The notes under the pieces were generated by a model, which saw only the letters and a list, made by a program, of their open reading frames with translations, was not told the origin of the DNA and searched no databases. DNA of 46,095 nucleotides from DYGX01 sp035325905 (lineage in GTDB: Bacteria > Chloroflexota > Anaerolineae > Aggregatilineales > Aggregatilineaceae), in contig DAOKYY010000023.1 in the NCBI GenBank assembly GCA_035325905.1, forward strand, positions 1 to 46,095, given 5' to 3'. How positions within the stretch are numbered: the first letter of the stretch is position 1; the number at the start of each line of letters is the position of its first letter. Below, piece after piece: positions 44,527-46,095 of the stretch. The position numbers and the translations under genes are program-made.

Positions 44527-44567
44527 GAGCGCCCTCCCCTCGCGGAGCGGGCGCTCGTTTGTTTCTC
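44527..44567 (+). terminator. Rho-independent terminator after the kinase
   Basis: GAGCGCCC (44527-44534) pairs with GGGCGCTC (44549-44556), followed by GTTTGTTTCTC. Confidence 0.8.
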
Positions 44568-44591
44568 GGTCTGCCGCGAAAAGCGGCGGCG

Positions 44592-46095
44592 CTACGTCAC
44601 CGGGATCGCCTGTACGACCAGCCGCTGCGCGAAGATGCCGTAGGCGTTGCTCCAGTCGGTGCAGGTGATCAGCGTTAGCGTCGGCCCATCGGTCGGCGCA
44701 GTCACCGTCCAGTCATCCGGCGCGACCTTGCGCGTGCTCATGACCACGAACACGCGCTCGATCTCGCCCTCGCGGACGATGATCTCGTCGCCGGGAACCA
44801 GCTTGCTCAGCCCCCAGAAGGGGCCGGGCGTCTGCGCGTCAAGCTGGACGTGCGCGGCCAAAACCGTGTTGCCCCACGTCGGCTCCAGCCAGGTCGTGCC
44901 GTCCAGCCAGCCGATATAGTAGCCCAGGCCGCTCACATCCCACTGGCGGTTGATGATCGGCAGCTCCAGGATCGGGATCGGCGCGCGGAACGTCTCGCTC
45001 AGCTTGGGGATCATCAGCGTCCGCACGCCCGCCGGGGTTGGCACGATGTACGGCGTCGGAACGGCCACGTCCGCTACCGCCGGGGCGCTGTCGTCGCCCG
45101 CCGGGGCCTCGGCAGCCGGAGCGCCGCTATCACCCGCCGGAGCGACGGGTGGAGCCTGCGCCGCGTCTTCGGGCGCTTCCTCGTCGCCGCCGCTGGTCAG
45201 CACCAGCGCCACCGCCCCGCCGATCGCCGCCAGCGCGACCAGCACGAAGAGGATCGCCGCCAGCCGCCGCCGCTGCGAGACCTGCACGCTGAGGAACAGC
45301 ATCAGCGCGCCGCTGAACGCGAAACCCAGCAGCCCGTCCCAGCGCCAGCCGATTGGCTCGCGGGAAGAGCGCAGACCCGTCGCCGGTAGGGTGCCGACGC
45401 CCGGTCCAACCGTCACCGTGCCAACCTTGCACACGTTCGCGCCACCCTGGCGCGCGGCGCAGGCGGTATTGGTCACGGTCGCGGGAGAGGTGACGGCCGG
45501 CGCGAGCGTGGTGTTGATCGTGATCGTCGCCGTCTCGCCAGGGTTGAGCGTGCCGATCGCGACGTTGACCGTCGAGCCTTGCACCGTCGCCTGCCCCCGG
45601 TCGGCGGCAGCGGAAGCGACGACCATCGTCGGCGGCACCGTGTCGGACATGACAACGCCGGGCATGACCGAGGTGCTGCCATTGCGGACCTTGATCGTCC
45701 AGGTGATCGCCCCGCCCGGCTGGACGTTGGCGGCGGACGGCTCTTTCGTGATCTGCGGCTCGGTCGCGTTCGGGTCCAGCGTTGCCGGGTCAACCGTCGG
45801 CGTCGGCGTGCCCGCGCCAAACGGAGTGAGCGTCAGGTCCATCGTCGCGACGACCGGCAGCGTCAGGCCGAAGCCGTTGACCGTCGCGCGGAAGATGTAC
45901 GTCCCGCGCTGGTCTTCGGTCTTGGCGACCGTCGCGGTCGCGCTCTGGCCCGGCAGCAGCGTGGTCGGCGTGAAAGTCAGCGTCCCGCTAGCCGGCTGCG
46001 TCTGCGGGTGCCCGCTGGTCAGCACGATCCCATCGACCGAGCGGGTCGTGGCGAGCGGGATGATCTGGTACGCGCCGCTCGTGATCGTGACGGGC
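44592..46095 (-). CDS. Adhesin-like protein with internal LPATG signal fused to a sortase (partial)
   Basis: Truncated at the right edge: no stop occurs upstream of the GTG at 46025, and the frame is open to 46095. Numbering from that GTG, residues about 1-75 and 92-205 are Ig/DUF11-like beta domains (QPGGAITWTIKVRNGSTSVM). A sorting signal follows: TLPATG (212-217), a hydrophobic segment (230-249) and QRRR (251-254). A second membrane segment (255-278) leads to an acidic Ala/Pro linker and a sortase domain (about 330-477) with His392 (LAAHVQ), Cys455 (TLITC) and Arg468 (AQRLV). The C-terminal part is like class E/F sortases. The two membrane spans put adhesin, LPATG and sortase all outside. 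See findings. Confidence 0.88.
   Translation of the reverse strand, partial: PVTITSGAYQIIPLATTRSVDGIVLTSGHPQTQPASGTLTFTPTTLLPGQSATATVAKTEDQRGTYIFRATVNGFGLTLPVVATMDLTLTPFGAGTPTPTVDPATLDPNATEPQITKEPSAANVQPGGAITWTIKVRNGSTSVMPGVVMSDTVPPTMVVASAAADRGQATVQGSTVNVAIGTLNPGETATITINTTLAPAVTSPATVTNTACAARQGGANVCKVGTVTVGPGVGTLPATGLRSSREPIGWRWDGLLGFAFSGALMLFLSVQVSQRRRLAAILFVLVALAAIGGAVALVLTSGGDEEAPEDAAQAPPVAPAGDSGAPAAEAPAGDDSAPAVADVAVPTPYIVPTPAGVRTLMIPKLSETFRAPIPILELPIINRQWDVSGLGYYIGWLDGTTWLEPTWGNTVLAAHVQLDAQTPGPFWGLSKLVPGDEIIVREGEIERVFVVMSTRKVAPDDWTVTAPTDGPTLTLITCTDWSNAYGIFAQRLVVQAIPVT

Overview
The window is about 46 kb of G+C-rich bacterial chromosome, mostly housekeeping genes with a strong cell-surface component. 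Several traits together suggest a Chloroflexota bacterium, probably Anaerolineae-like. These are tandem LysM domains joined to long Thr/Pro stalks, a class E/F-type sortase, a T-box leader upstream of valS, a DUF1015 protein beside an ACT protein, a receiver-CpaE fusion, and a Ser/Thr kinase with an extracellular beta domain. This assignment is inference from gene content; there is no rRNA in the window. I see no prophage, insertion sequence or CRISPR array.

Layout. 0.1-6 kb: purH, a 66-residue OB-fold-like protein, a glycosidase-like TIM-barrel protein, a small conserved unknown and a GNAT/BioF2-type acyltransferase. 6-8.1 kb: tRNA-Thr(CGT) with its own promoter and terminator, uridine kinase, a VTT-type membrane protein and an A+T-richer DUF4160/DUF2442 pair. 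8.1-12.1 kb: a promoter, a T-box leader with a GUC (Val) specifier, a SAM methyltransferase, a valine-rich leader ORF inside a three-helix inverted-repeat structure, then valS. 12.2-14 kb: a HEAT-repeat mini-protein, a sugar nucleotidyltransferase and a rhodanese lipoprotein. 14.1-16.7 kb: a probable thiol-stress island (ECF sigma, zinc anti-sigma, glutaredoxin, with OsmC and an HD protein divergent). 16.9-21.4 kb: secD-secF converging on mutL.

21.5-26.2 kb is a signalling block: a PAS histidine kinase divergent from a receiver-CpaE protein, followed by a sirtuin overlapping a GAF histidine kinase. 26.2-35.5 kb holds a zinc alcohol-dehydrogenase-like protein, a small lipoprotein, two paralogous LysM proteins with different membrane anchors, a NERD-like membrane protein overlapping a GT-C glycosyltransferase, an SPFH protein with a helical partner, and a Nudix hydrolase. 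35.6-40 kb has two secreted glycosidase-type proteins, one of which lacks the usual catalytic acid/base glutamate. 40.3-44.5 kb is DUF1015, ACT, an unknown and a Ser/Thr kinase. The right edge cuts a gene whose product joins a beta-sandwich adhesin, a complete LPATG sorting signal and a sortase domain in one polypeptide.

The most unusual items are the adhesin-LPATG-sortase fusion (44592-46095) and the two-layer valine-responsive layout of the valS operon (T-box at 8235-8468 plus Val-rich leader ORF at 9337-9459).
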